Of a stretch of DNA of 11,271 nucleotides, positions 1 through 7,594 are shown piece after piece (the first letter of the stretch is position 1; the number at the start of each line of letters is the position of its first letter). The position numbers and the translations under genes were made by a program. The notes below the pieces were generated by a model, which searched no databases, was not told the origin of the DNA, and saw only the letters and a program-made list of their open reading frames with translations. The stretch is from Trichomonas tenax (Eukaryota > Parabasalia > Trichomonadida > Trichomonadidae), in assembly GCA_023091735.1 (NCBI GenBank), contig JALKBU010001419.1, forward strand, positions 1-11,271, in the 5' to 3' direction.

Positions 1-836
1 TAATATTGAATCGTTTAGTCTGTCGGAAATTAAGCGTTAAATCCTTCAAAAATGGGGTCAATACATCATAAATGATTACATCGATGCATTTGCAAATTTT
101 GGCAAATAACCCCCTATATATACTACTGTTATGCCATCCCAAAAGGAGAGTGATCTGACACATTACATGTCAAAAATGAGCGTTTTACATAATGATAAAT
201 GAAACATGCATAATTAAGACTCATCTAATATGTTTCATAATACACATTTTATTTTTCTAATCCCATTATTTGTCATTTGGCAAAAATAAAAATTCCAAAA
301 AGAAAATCACATTTTTTAAGGTTCGGGATAAGGGAGGGACTAGTTTTTACATCCCCAATACTTTGGGGAAAAGCGGGATCTCTATTTTTTTCTGTTCTTT
401 TTGCACTATTCAATTACATTTCTCTTACCTTATTAGTTTTATGAAAATTATTATAAGATTTGGTCAAAAAATGGAATTTTCACAACAATGTTCTTCACAC
501 AATCTCGCACTATCATACATGATATCATGAATGCATGTTTTATGCTGCAATCAGCAGTTTTTATCATTGACAATTATTATCAAAGAGCTTTAGATATTGA
601 GAATCACACTTTACCGTCAGATCAAGTAGCTAGATAGTTTTCTCATGCTTCAAAGGATCTACAATCACACTGAGATGTTTTATATTTTTTTATCTCAGCG
701 ATTATTAAAGTTTTTTGAATTTTTTATCAACATATTCTATATGGCATGTTTAAGCTATATGTTCAACCGATTTGATTTCCAATATTCAGAACGATAGCGA
801 TGACGATAGACACCTATAGTAAATTTTAGAATTTTG
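1..836. other. AT-rich spacer, no convincing gene
   Basis: No open frame here has a normal ATG start, a recognisable domain or coding-like composition. The longest frame (270-530, +) opens only with TTG and encodes low-complexity sequence. Small inverted repeats are visible: a perfect 9-bp pair ATGAAACAT at 199-207 and ATGTTTCAT at 230-238; a 7-bp hairpin TCCCCAA/TTGGGGA at 352-358 and 363-369; and a 7-bp pair CTGAGAT/ATCTCAG at 670-676 and 692-698. ACCCCCTATATAT at 109-121 recurs exactly at 7546-7558 upstream of the acyl-CoA synthetase gene. The stretch around 320-375 is locally G-rich and could be a decayed repeat, but nothing proves that. Confidence 0.6.
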
Positions 837-855
837 TCATTTTTGATCAATGTTA
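837..855 (+). promoter_or_regulatory. Initiator-type core promoter of the BspA-like gene
   Basis: TCATTTTT at 837-844 fits the trichomonad initiator TCA(+1)Y(T/A), which would put the transcription start at A839. The 19-base block 837-855 matches 17 of 19 bases at 9660-9678 upstream of the LisH gene, giving TCATTTTTGATMARTGTTA. From A839 the first ATG is at 850, 11 nt downstream, which is the usual trichomonad leader length. That ATG opens a short upstream ORF, not the long LRR frame. The initiator rule is established for Trichomonas vaginalis; its use here is inferred. Confidence 0.6.
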
Positions 856-897
856 GAAAAGATTTTCGAAATCATAAAAATGGAGAAAGATGACTGA
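850..897 (+). promoter_or_regulatory. Upstream ORF overlapping the BspA start
   Basis: A 15-codon frame starts at ATG 850, has a second in-frame ATG at 880, and stops with TGA at 895-897. It overlaps the start of the LRR gene by eight bases: ATGACTGA holds both the LRR start codon (890) and the stop of this frame. It is either a regulatory upstream ORF or the true N-terminus separated from the LRR frame by a one-base shift. The initiator is placed correctly for ATG 850, so the second reading is open. The LRR frame itself is closed upstream by TAA at 875-877. Confidence 0.45.
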
Positions 898-3331
898 TGG
901 GGTAAAGTATGATTCTGACACTCTCAAGAGAGTTCTACAGCAGCTCCCATCTGGTGTCCAATCATTTGTTGTTCCAAGAACAGTTGAAACAATTATTGCA
1001 GGAAGTGCACAAAAGTCAGCATTCTTCTTATGCAAATCAACAATAAAGACGGTTTCGTTCGAATCCGGATCTTTACTAACAGATCTCCAATCTTTTTGTT
1101 TTTCGGAGACATTTGTTGAAGATGTCGACCTCAGTAACTGCCTTACACTCACAGTTCTCAAAGAAAGCCTTTTCTCGAAGTGCTCTAAGCTGAACAGTGT
1201 GTTACTGCCACCAAATGCAAAAGAAATAAGAAATAATGTTTTTGATGAATCATCGATTAAATCGCTTTCTATTCCGGACTCTGTTGTCAAAATTGGCAAG
1301 ATTAGAAAATGTGTGCAGCTTGCTACGATTCAATTAACGCGAAATTCCAATCTCACGACACTAGATGATATCTCAAATGTAAATATAAATTACTTTTATT
1401 TCCCTCCAAAACTCAGTACATTCATAAAATTTTACCAATGTCCTATTTCAGTTTTCTCTATTGACCTTAATAATAAAAACTACTCAACAGATGGCACATC
1501 AATCTATAATACTGTTAAAACTGTTTTATACTTTGTAAGTTCGATAATTCAAGATGACTATTTGATCCAAGATTCAGTCGGCGAAGTTAAATCATTCGCA
1601 TTTTCTGGCTCTCCTGCAAGATCAGTGACATTTCCCAAGCGATCGATGATAGTTAATCAAAAAGCATTTTGGGATTCTGATATAGTTAATATAAAGTTTA
1701 TGGATGAAAATGCAATTACGAAAATTGATATATATACATTTGCATGGAGTTGTAATTTGGTCAATGTAACTCTTCCTAATACAGTTGAAGTCATTGGCAA
1801 TAAAGCCTTTGGTCGTTGCTATTTATTAGAAAATATAAATCTACCAAATTCATTGCAATTAATTGAAAGCTCTGCTTTTCTCTATTGCCGAAAGCTCAAA
1901 ACAGTGACAATCCCAATGAAAACATATCTTACTGTTGGCGCATTTACACAATGCACAAACATTCAACTTATTTTCGAAAATCAGACAAGATATAATATCG
2001 TCGATGGAATTCTATACTGCGACAGCGTAATGGTTGACTACATTCAGGACAGCGATGATAAGAATATAACAATTCCCTCATATTGCAAATCAATTCCAAA
2101 TTCATTCTTCCAAGGGAAAAGACTCAATACTGTTAAATTTGATCCAGGCATTTCATTGATAAATTTCGATTATTATGCATTCATGAAATCTACAATTACG
2201 TGCATAGAATTTCCTCCATCTCTATATTCAATAGAATTCATGGCATTTTATCATTGCAATCAACTGAGAAAGGTTGTAATTGATGGATCATTTCAATATA
2301 TCAGCGAATCTTGTTTCAGCAAATGCGCAAATCTTGAAGAAGTCGTATTTAAATATAAAAACTTTAACACGATTCAGAAATCCGCATTCTCTCAATGCCC
2401 ATTGTTGACAAAAATAGATCTGAGTGATCTCAATGTACACACAATTGCTGAAACAGCGTTTGCAAATTCAGGAATGAGAACAATTCGATTGAACACTAAC
2501 GTGATGAATATTGGAAACAAAATATTCAGTGGATCTTTGTTGACTACATTGACACTTGACAATATCTGTGTTGATCAAATACCGCCATATTCATTTAGTG
2601 AAATGCCGAATCTTGAAACAATATTAATATTAGGAAGTAATGTCAATATAATAGGAACATATTCTTTCTCAGCGAACCAAAGACTTCGTCAAATATCTTT
2701 GAGTCCATCTATAAGAGAGATATATCAATATGCATTCACTGGATGCACATCACTCTCTGATTTTGTTATTCCACAGGGATCCTCTCTATCTCTTGTTCAA
2801 GGACACGCTTTTGAAGATTGCTCATCACTGATATCGATTAATGTTCGAGATACTCAAAACTTCATATTCAAGCATGATTCTCTTCTTTCAGCAAATCTCT
2901 CCAATCTCATTGTTTTCCTCCCAACGAGCAGACAAAACACATACGTTGTTCCATCGCCTGTCGTTAGTATCAATGATTACGCATTCCAAGGATGCATGTA
3001 TCTAAGAACTGTTATAATTGGTGACGGAGTTCTTAAAAGCATTGGGTTCAGTGCATTCGATGGATGTTCAAATCTTGAACGCCTCATCATTCCTGATGGT
3101 GTTATAGCAGTTGGAAATCTTGCTTTTAATGGCTGCAACAAGCTAAAATGTGGCCATGTTCATGGAGGTTTCTCATATAAAAATCGTCTTATCGAAACAG
3201 GAATTCCAAGCCAAGTATTTGCAGATGAATGTCAAAATATCTTTTCTTTTGGAGAAGACAAATCATGCTCATTGAAGAGAAATACATTTTTAATCAAAGT
3301 GCTATTTATCACTCCATTTATATTAATATAA
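890..3331 (+). CDS. BspA-like leucine-rich repeat surface protein
   Basis: This is an 813-residue protein made almost entirely of TpLRR/BspA repeats of about 23 residues, with the pattern LxxIxLPxxLxxIGxxAFxxCxx. Clear units include residues 291-310, 314-333, 437-456, 459-479, 608-619 and 724-749. Three non-repeat modules with a DGxLY-like or related strand break up the array near residues 196-240, 366-410 and 655-700. The Cys-containing cap after residue 754 is typical of the family. BspA proteins form a very large trichomonad family of presumed surface or secreted proteins implicated in adhesion. No N-terminal signal peptide is visible. The last 14 residues are strongly hydrophobic after a basic pair, so a short C-terminal membrane tail is possible. 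The ATG at 890 is the only ATG opening this frame; see the overlapping upstream ORF. The gene faces a broken BspA relative, with about 33 bases between stop codons. Confidence 0.9.
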   Translation: MTDGVKYDSDTLKRVLQQLPSGVQSFVVPRTVETIIAGSAQKSAFFLCKSTIKTVSFESGSLLTDLQSFCFSETFVEDVDLSNCLTLTVLKESLFSKCSKLNSVLLPPNAKEIRNNVFDESSIKSLSIPDSVVKIGKIRKCVQLATIQLTRNSNLTTLDDISNVNINYFYFPPKLSTFIKFYQCPISVFSIDLNNKNYSTDGTSIYNTVKTVLYFVSSIIQDDYLIQDSVGEVKSFAFSGSPARSVTFPKRSMIVNQKAFWDSDIVNIKFMDENAITKIDIYTFAWSCNLVNVTLPNTVEVIGNKAFGRCYLLENINLPNSLQLIESSAFLYCRKLKTVTIPMKTYLTVGAFTQCTNIQLIFENQTRYNIVDGILYCDSVMVDYIQDSDDKNITIPSYCKSIPNSFFQGKRLNTVKFDPGISLINFDYYAFMKSTITCIEFPPSLYSIEFMAFYHCNQLRKVVIDGSFQYISESCFSKCANLEEVVFKYKNFNTIQKSAFSQCPLLTKIDLSDLNVHTIAETAFANSGMRTIRLNTNVMNIGNKIFSGSLLTTLTLDNICVDQIPPYSFSEMPNLETILILGSNVNIIGTYSFSANQRLRQISLSPSIREIYQYAFTGCTSLSDFVIPQGSSLSLVQGHAFEDCSSLISINVRDTQNFIFKHDSLLSANLSNLIVFLPTSRQNTYVVPSPVVSINDYAFQGCMYLRTVIIGDGVLKSIGFSAFDGCSNLERLIIPDGVIAVGNLAFNGCNKLKCGHVHGGFSYKNRLIETGIPSQVFADECQNIFSFGEDKSCSLKRNTFLIKVLFITPFILI

Positions 3332-3364
3332 CATATAAAAATTCAGTATTTTTTAAATAAAAAA

Positions 3365-5276
3365 TTATAAAAGTTGTGCTGCTGCTATACTTGAATCTTT
3401 TTCATGGTTTCTTTTTGCTTTCATAACAACGGTTATTACAATAATCAGTATAATGACTAAAGTTGCACCACCAGCAGAAGCACCAACGATTATCTTCTTC
3501 TTAGCATTTCATGATTTGCTATCATTTGGTTTATCACTTGGTGTTGGTGTTGGAATTGCTGGACCTGATGTTGTTGGATCTGGATGATGTGACTTTGTTG
3601 GCTCTGGTGTTTGTGTTGGATTAACTGTTGGTTTTGGCGTATGAGCAGGAATTATGCATATTGAATCATCGAATTCAACAGGCTGCTGCATGAAACCACT
3701 GCTGTTGTAATTCTGTGTAACATAAATGTGTAATTCTGATGCATGGTAAACCATGAAAGGATCAGGATTAGTTGCAACTGAAAATGCACTTCCATCGAAT
3801 CCATCAACATCATCATAGAAAATAACTTTAGAAAGTTTCTCACAATTTTCGAAAACACCATATGGAAAATTGGAGAGTTTGCCAAAGAAATCAACGTATT
3901 CAAGACATAATGTATTCATGAATGCTTCCATTCCTATGTTCTTGAATGAAGGTAGAAGACTCAGCCTTTTAATTCCGGTGTTCTTGAAAGCTTGAGATCC
4001 GATTTCTTCGATCTTAAATAGGTAATAGTTTTGATCCAAAGACACGCAATTCCTGAAAGCTCCTTCGCCAATTGTAACAACATTCTCCAAGCGAATTAAG
4101 TGAAGATTTGGACAATCCTCAAATGCCAATCTTGGGATATCCGCCAAATTTTCAGAGAGTTCAACTTCACTTAATTGCTCGCAATGGAAAAATGCAGATT
4201 CACCGATTATTTTTGCTTTTGGTAATTTAATGCTTTAAATATCAGTATATGCAAATGCACCACCTTTGATTTCTGTACAATTTACTGATAATTTATTTAT
4301 ACCATGATTGAAATATAAATAAATAATGTTCTTTTCTTTGTTGCAAAGAATGCATCTTTTCCAATTTCTAGAAGTCCAATTGGCAGATTGATAGAAGACA
4401 ACTGGATACAAAACTGGAACGCACCATCAGGAACAGTTACCATTGAGTCTGGGATAGCAAATGACTTGAGAGATGTGCAGTTTACGAAAAGATTTAATCC
4501 AAACATGAATAATTTGTTTTCATCGATTCCAACGAAAGTTTTTAGATTCTTACAGAATCTGAAAACATCATTTTCGAAGCGAATAGCATTAGTTCTTATT
4601 GTAACAGTTGCTAATTCGTAACAGAACATAAATGCTGCATTTTCAACAAAATCCACATTAGAAAGATAGATTGTTTCTAAATCTATTCTTTCGAAACAAA
4701 ATTTTGATAGAGTTTTGAGTGTGTTTGGTATTTGAAATTCTCTTATGTGTACTCAGGCTAAGAAGCTTTCAGGGAGCTCTGTGACATCATCATGAATCTC
4801 AACAACAGTCAATGATCCACATTCGAAAAAGATGCCAGTCCCATAAATACGATTTCTGCCAGAAACTGCTGTTATTTGATCTTGCAGGTCACACTTGAAT
4901 TCAACCAAGTTATCACAATACTCAAAAACGTTTTCTCCAATTGACATCAAACATTTTTTTTGTAATAAAACCGTTTTATGCCTGATTTAGAAAATGCTCC
5001 ATCACTTATTTCGACTAAGCCTGCAGGAACAATAAATTCTTCGAGACTTGAACAATTTTCAAAAGAACGATTTTTAATTATTTCAATTGTTGCCTCAAAT
5101 GAGATGCCTTTAAGATCCGAGAGTCCTAGAAATGACATTGCAGGTATCTGATTGGAACTTCCTTTTAAGATTATATGTTCAATAATATCTTCATCAGCGG
5201 TTATAGTTAATGTGTTCGTTTCATTATTGAAGTCATATTGAACACATTTTGATACCGAAATGAACAATGAAAGCAT
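3365..5276 (-). pseudogene. Broken BspA-like type I membrane protein gene
   Basis: Read from ATG 5276 leftwards, this is a BspA/TpLRR gene of about 637 codons spread over two reading frames. It begins with a short hydrophobic leader (MLSLFISVSKC) and the usual post-leader strand. TpLRR repeats follow to about 3650, then a Pro/Thr-rich stalk (3512-3649), a transmembrane helix (about 3425-3493, flanked by KKK and KAKR) and a tail of about 19 residues ending at TAA 3365-3367. Five lesions are visible: a frameshift in an eight-base A run (T run at 4954-4961); in-frame TGA at 4753-4755; a frameshift near 4331-4336; in-frame TAA at 4235-4237; and in-frame TGA at 3509-3511, just before the membrane helix. 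Repeat structure continues in register on both sides of each lesion, so this was recently a full gene. Mixed TGA and TAA stops plus frameshifts argue against stop recoding. A distant TCATA initiator-like site lies at 5327-5331. Confidence 0.87.
3425..3649 (-). other. Pro/Thr stalk and membrane anchor of the BspA pseudogene
   Basis: On the minus strand, 3649-3512 encodes a hydrophilic segment built from PTP, PEPT and TPTPS-like steps, typical of an extended glycosylatable stalk. After the TGA at 3509-3511 the same frame continues with NAKKK and about 23 apolar residues (IIVGASAGG...VITVV), then a basic stop-transfer KAKR. This gives a signal peptide-LRR-stalk-membrane-tail plan, which the intact neighbour lacks. 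The family is known to contain both anchored and unanchored members. Confidence 0.8.
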
Positions 5277-5983
5277 TTTTTATGTCACATTTTCGCCTTT
5301 AAGTTTTCCAACTACGATTCTTATATTATGAAACCATCACTTCTTATTATAGTAAAGCACTATACCACAGCCAATAAACAGATTTCTTCATCAATGATCG
5401 TGATTTGATATGTTATCATCGATGATATTTTGAAAAATGTTTAAAGATTGAAATAATCAAAACTAGATGTTCAAACCTCTTATGCTATATAAATATCAGC
5501 TATGTTTATGAATTTAAAGCTCATTTCATTGTTGAATCATTACAAATTAATAATTGAGCTGATGATCATTATCAGAGCTAATTACACAAACTTAATCATA
5601 GCAATTGAAAAATTCAAGGATATTTTTCAGATAAAACATGCAAGTGCTCATGATTTATTGCAATATTTTGCATAATATTAAAAATACTTTTGGCACTTAT
5701 GTGATATTAACAACTTCGAATACAAATGTTAATTTCAAAGTTAAAGTGTAACCAAAGAATAAATATATTTTTGGTAAATTAAATTTAAGTTATCCATAAT
5801 GTTTTCATATATTTTTAACACCTCTTTACTCTTTTTATTATATTTCTTAATATAACAATGCTAGAATTGAACATTATATATTTTGAATAAAATCTTATAA
5901 ATGGTAAACATCAATTTTTAAATGATCTTTGGTTAATACACAGAAAGAGAAGTTTGCAGGTGGAGATAAAAAAGAAAATAAAA
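5277..5983. other. AT-rich spacer between divergent genes
   Basis: No supported gene. It separates the head of the minus-strand BspA pseudogene from the plus-strand IBD-like gene and would hold both promoters. An imperfect hairpin of about 14 pairs lies at 5551-5585 (TAATT-g-AGCT-GATGA paired with TTATC-ag-AGCT-AATTA). TCAATTTTT at 5911-5919 is initiator-like but has A where a pyrimidine is expected. ATG codons at 5901 and 5922 open frames that stop within seven codons. Confidence 0.55.
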
Positions 5984-6027
5984 ATGGCGCCAAAAAAGAC
6001 AAATTGAGGACTCTGTTCGCATTTCGA

Positions 6028-6561
6028 ATGGAGGATGAACAGAATCTCGCGAAAGTTATGACGGAGAATCTGAACTTTGTGCAAGAATATACATTGATAC
6101 AAAGCATGAAGCAGTACTTTGCTGCACTCCGTCACACTCGTGGACACAATCCTGAGGGATCTCCGATCGATTTGGAAGTTCTTCTTTGCCTTAAGTTGAT
6201 TCTGGGATCGGTGGACCACCCCATTCAGACATTGCACCAAGTAGGAATAATTATCGTAGGCGATGAGATTGCTATTAACGCAAATTATTTGAAAAATTTT
6301 CTCTCGACTTGCAGATCAAGAATTAATAACTCAATGAAACATCTCGGATGGGCATTGTCTAATCACGACAAGTCAACAAAATCGGAATTATTAGCTCCTT
6401 TAGTCGATAGAAAAGATGCACGCAATTGGACAATCAGAACCATACCACCGTCATCACCTGTATATACATTTATACATGAGAATCCTACAGTTAGGTTATC
6501 AATGCCACCAACTACAACTGAGATGTCATTAACTCAGATTTCTTTAGAAGGCAATCAGTAA
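6028..6561 (+). CDS. Putative initiator-binding-domain (IBD/IBP39-like) protein
   Basis: From the first in-frame ATG (6028) this encodes 177 residues. The frame is open upstream to 5926 but contains no ATG there, only a Lys-rich segment reached from TTG. A well-placed ATG at 5984 (AAAATGGCGCC) is one frame off and would join this frame if the A6 run at 5992-5997 had one more base, so the start is unresolved. Residues about 20-110 look like a helical, winged-helix-type domain. It ends in a basic segment, FLSTCRSRINNSMKHLGW (residues 91-108), that resembles the DNA-contacting part of the trichomonad IBD family. The following segment, ARNWTIRTIP..SPVYTFI, also looks family-like. IBP39 proteins bind the core-promoter initiator; this copy would be a small paralogue. 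No membrane segment or signal peptide is seen. The family assignment is from memory of the pattern and is only moderately secure; a lineage-specific hypothetical protein is the alternative. Confidence 0.5.
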   Translation: MEDEQNLAKVMTENLNFVQEYTLIQSMKQYFAALRHTRGHNPEGSPIDLEVLLCLKLILGSVDHPIQTLHQVGIIIVGDEIAINANYLKNFLSTCRSRINNSMKHLGWALSNHDKSTKSELLAPLVDRKDARNWTIRTIPPSSPVYTFIHENPTVRLSMPPTTTEMSLTQISLEGNQ

Positions 6562-6744
6562 TCTATCTCCTATCCATTGTTTCAACTGTCTGTATCTTTA
6601 TTTTGTTGTGTTGTTTTTTTATATTCCATAAAAAATTGTTCTTTATTAAAATTGATGATACAATTATATCCAACCTATGAAGTTTTCCCAAAACCAAATG
6701 CTAAAGCCGCGATTCATTATAAAAATTTTTGTAAAAATAAAAAA

Positions 6745-6850
6745 CGATGATTTTTTTTCCCGTTGACTTTTTTGAGTTTTGCGATTTTTAACGAGTAAAC
6801 CCCCTATCAAGCCAAACTGAGAAGACATTTACGTGCTTTTCAGGGGTGCT
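6745..6850 (+). repeat. Left terminal inverted repeat of the transposon
   Basis: The arm reads CGATGATTTTTTTTCCCGTT at its outer end. It pairs with the complement of 7306-7412 across its whole length with one single-base gap. The strongest stretches are 6759-6804 and 6826-6850. Confidence 0.75.
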
Positions 6851-7123
6851 CAGTATGTGAATAGCATTTGCTTGTCTATTTAACTTGAGGATCTCCATGC
6901 CTCCATGAGATTTCAGCGAATTTCGACATGTAAAATAACGAAAGTCATTCTTTTTGACAAGTATTATCTGATATTTGTCATGTAAAGTCGAAAATTTGAT
7001 ATGTAATGCTACCAATGTGAACTTGAGGTAGCATAATGTTAGGTATGCTCGATGTATGAGCAAAGGAATGACGTTTGACTCCCGCTCATAGAGTATTTTT
7101 TCTTTTCTATTTTTTTGATTTTT
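6788..7123 (-). pseudogene. Decayed open frame in the transposon, possible transposase relic
   Basis: This frame is open for 111 codons on the minus strand between TAG (7124-7126) and TAA (6788-6790), yet has no usable upstream ATG. The middle reads KNDFRYFTCRNSLKSHGG and later PEKH. The aromatic-Cys and late His spacing recalls the FLYWCH-type zinc fingers found at the front of Mutator-like transposases, but the second Cys is missing. The end of the frame lies in the left terminal repeat. It is best seen as a fragment left in a deletion derivative. Chance openness in AT-rich DNA cannot be excluded. Confidence 0.25.
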
Positions 7124-7144
7124 CTAGGGGAACTCTAGAAAAAT
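7118..7144. repeat. 10-bp perfect hairpin inside the transposon
   Basis: ATTTTTCTAG (7118-7127) and CTAGAAAAAT (7135-7144) are perfect complements around the 7-base loop GGGAACT. Confidence 0.85.
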
Positions 7145-7202
7145 AAGCGAGCGAACGCTATAATAGTGAGATGTATTTGTTATAATCATCAAAGAGATTC
7201 AT

Positions 7203-7240
7203 AACAGAAGCCAATTAATGATTTGTAATTGGTTTCTGTT
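7203..7240. repeat. 15-bp hairpin inside the transposon
   Basis: AACAGAAGCCAATTA (7203-7217) pairs with TAATTGGTTTCTGTT (7226-7240), with a single G-T pair, around the 8-base loop ATGATTTG. An imperfect hairpin follows directly at 7251-7283, with outer arms TCATGAT/ATCATGA and inner arms AGTAA/TTACT. Confidence 0.85.
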
Positions 7241-7305
7241 TGTAATCATATCATGATTAAGTAATACCTTACTAAGATCATGAAACAGATTACACTACTA
7301 GGATT

Positions 7306-7412
7306 AGCACCCCCAAAAAGCAGGTAAATGTTTCATCAGATTCGTCCAGGAAGGGTTTTTACTCGTTAAAAACTGCAAAAGTCAAAAAGGTCAACGAGAA
7401 AAAAGTGGAGCC
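7306..7412 (-). repeat. Right terminal inverted repeat of the transposon
   Basis: On the minus strand it begins GGCTCCACTTTTTTCTCGTT and follows the left arm. The outermost eight bases are the least conserved part, so the exact terminus depends on accepting AATAAAAAA as the target duplication. Confidence 0.75.
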
Positions 7413-7568
7413 AATAAAAAAATGAATTTTTGAGTTGTTTTACTGTAAAAAGGGTTTTGATAAAAATAATTAATGAAAATTATATTATTTCAGAAGAGGG
7501 ATGTAATGATATAAGAAATAAAAATCAAAAACATTATTATTTATTACCCCCTATATATTCTTGTCACA

Positions 7569-7576
7569 CCCTTTTA
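7569..7576 (+). promoter_or_regulatory. Possible CCTTT-type core promoter of the acyl-CoA synthetase
   Basis: CCCTTTTA lies 19-26 bases before the ATG at 7595. Trichomonas vaginalis genes that lack the TCA-type initiator can use a CCTTT (M5) element at the start site, and no TCA-type initiator is seen just upstream here. ACCCCCTATATAT at 7546-7558 lies just upstream of it and recurs at 109-121. The role is inferred from position only. Confidence 0.35.
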
Positions 7577-7594
7577 TTAGTTTTTATTTTATCG

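Larger units (their letters stand above)
6745..7412. mobile_element. 668-bp non-autonomous TIR transposon (Mutator-like?)
   Basis: Inverted repeats of about 107 bp bound the segment: 6745-6850 on the left and 7306-7412 on the right. The best-matching core is TTTTTAACGAGTAAA (6785-6799), with its complement at 7358-7372. A second strong match is ACATTTAC.TGCTTTT..GGGGTGCT, running in to 6850 and 7306. The arms align end to end with one gap and differ mainly at the outermost eight bases and mid-arm. AATAAAAAA occurs immediately outside both ends (6736-6744 and 7413-7421). This gives a 9-bp target duplication, as Mutator-like elements make, although in A-rich DNA the match is weaker evidence. 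The interior holds no full transposase but has several hairpins and one decayed open frame. It sits between the IBD-like gene and the acyl-CoA synthetase, about 180 bases before the latter's ATG. Confidence 0.75.

Noticed and set aside
270..530. 86-codon open frame in the left spacer
   Set aside because: It opens only from TTG, is low-complexity and AT-driven, and has no promoter or domain.
853..1299. 148-codon frame antisense to the BspA gene start
   Set aside because: A shadow of the LRR coding frame; no promoter and no recognisable protein.
3509..4755. Stop-codon reassignment explaining the in-frame stops
   Set aside because: Both TGA and TAA would need recoding, two frameshifts remain, and the other genes use TAA as normal stops.
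3509..5276. Several separate small LRR genes on the minus strand
   Set aside because: They are pieces of one gene: repeats continue across the breaks, some pieces share a frame separated only by a stop, and most lack an ATG.
5895..6240. Antisense frames over the IBD-like gene
   Set aside because: Shadows of the sense gene with no supporting signals.
7430..7594. 55-residue N-terminal extension of the acyl-CoA synthetase
   Set aside because: It starts at TTG and precedes the family-like N-terminus; ATG 7595 follows a plausible core promoter.
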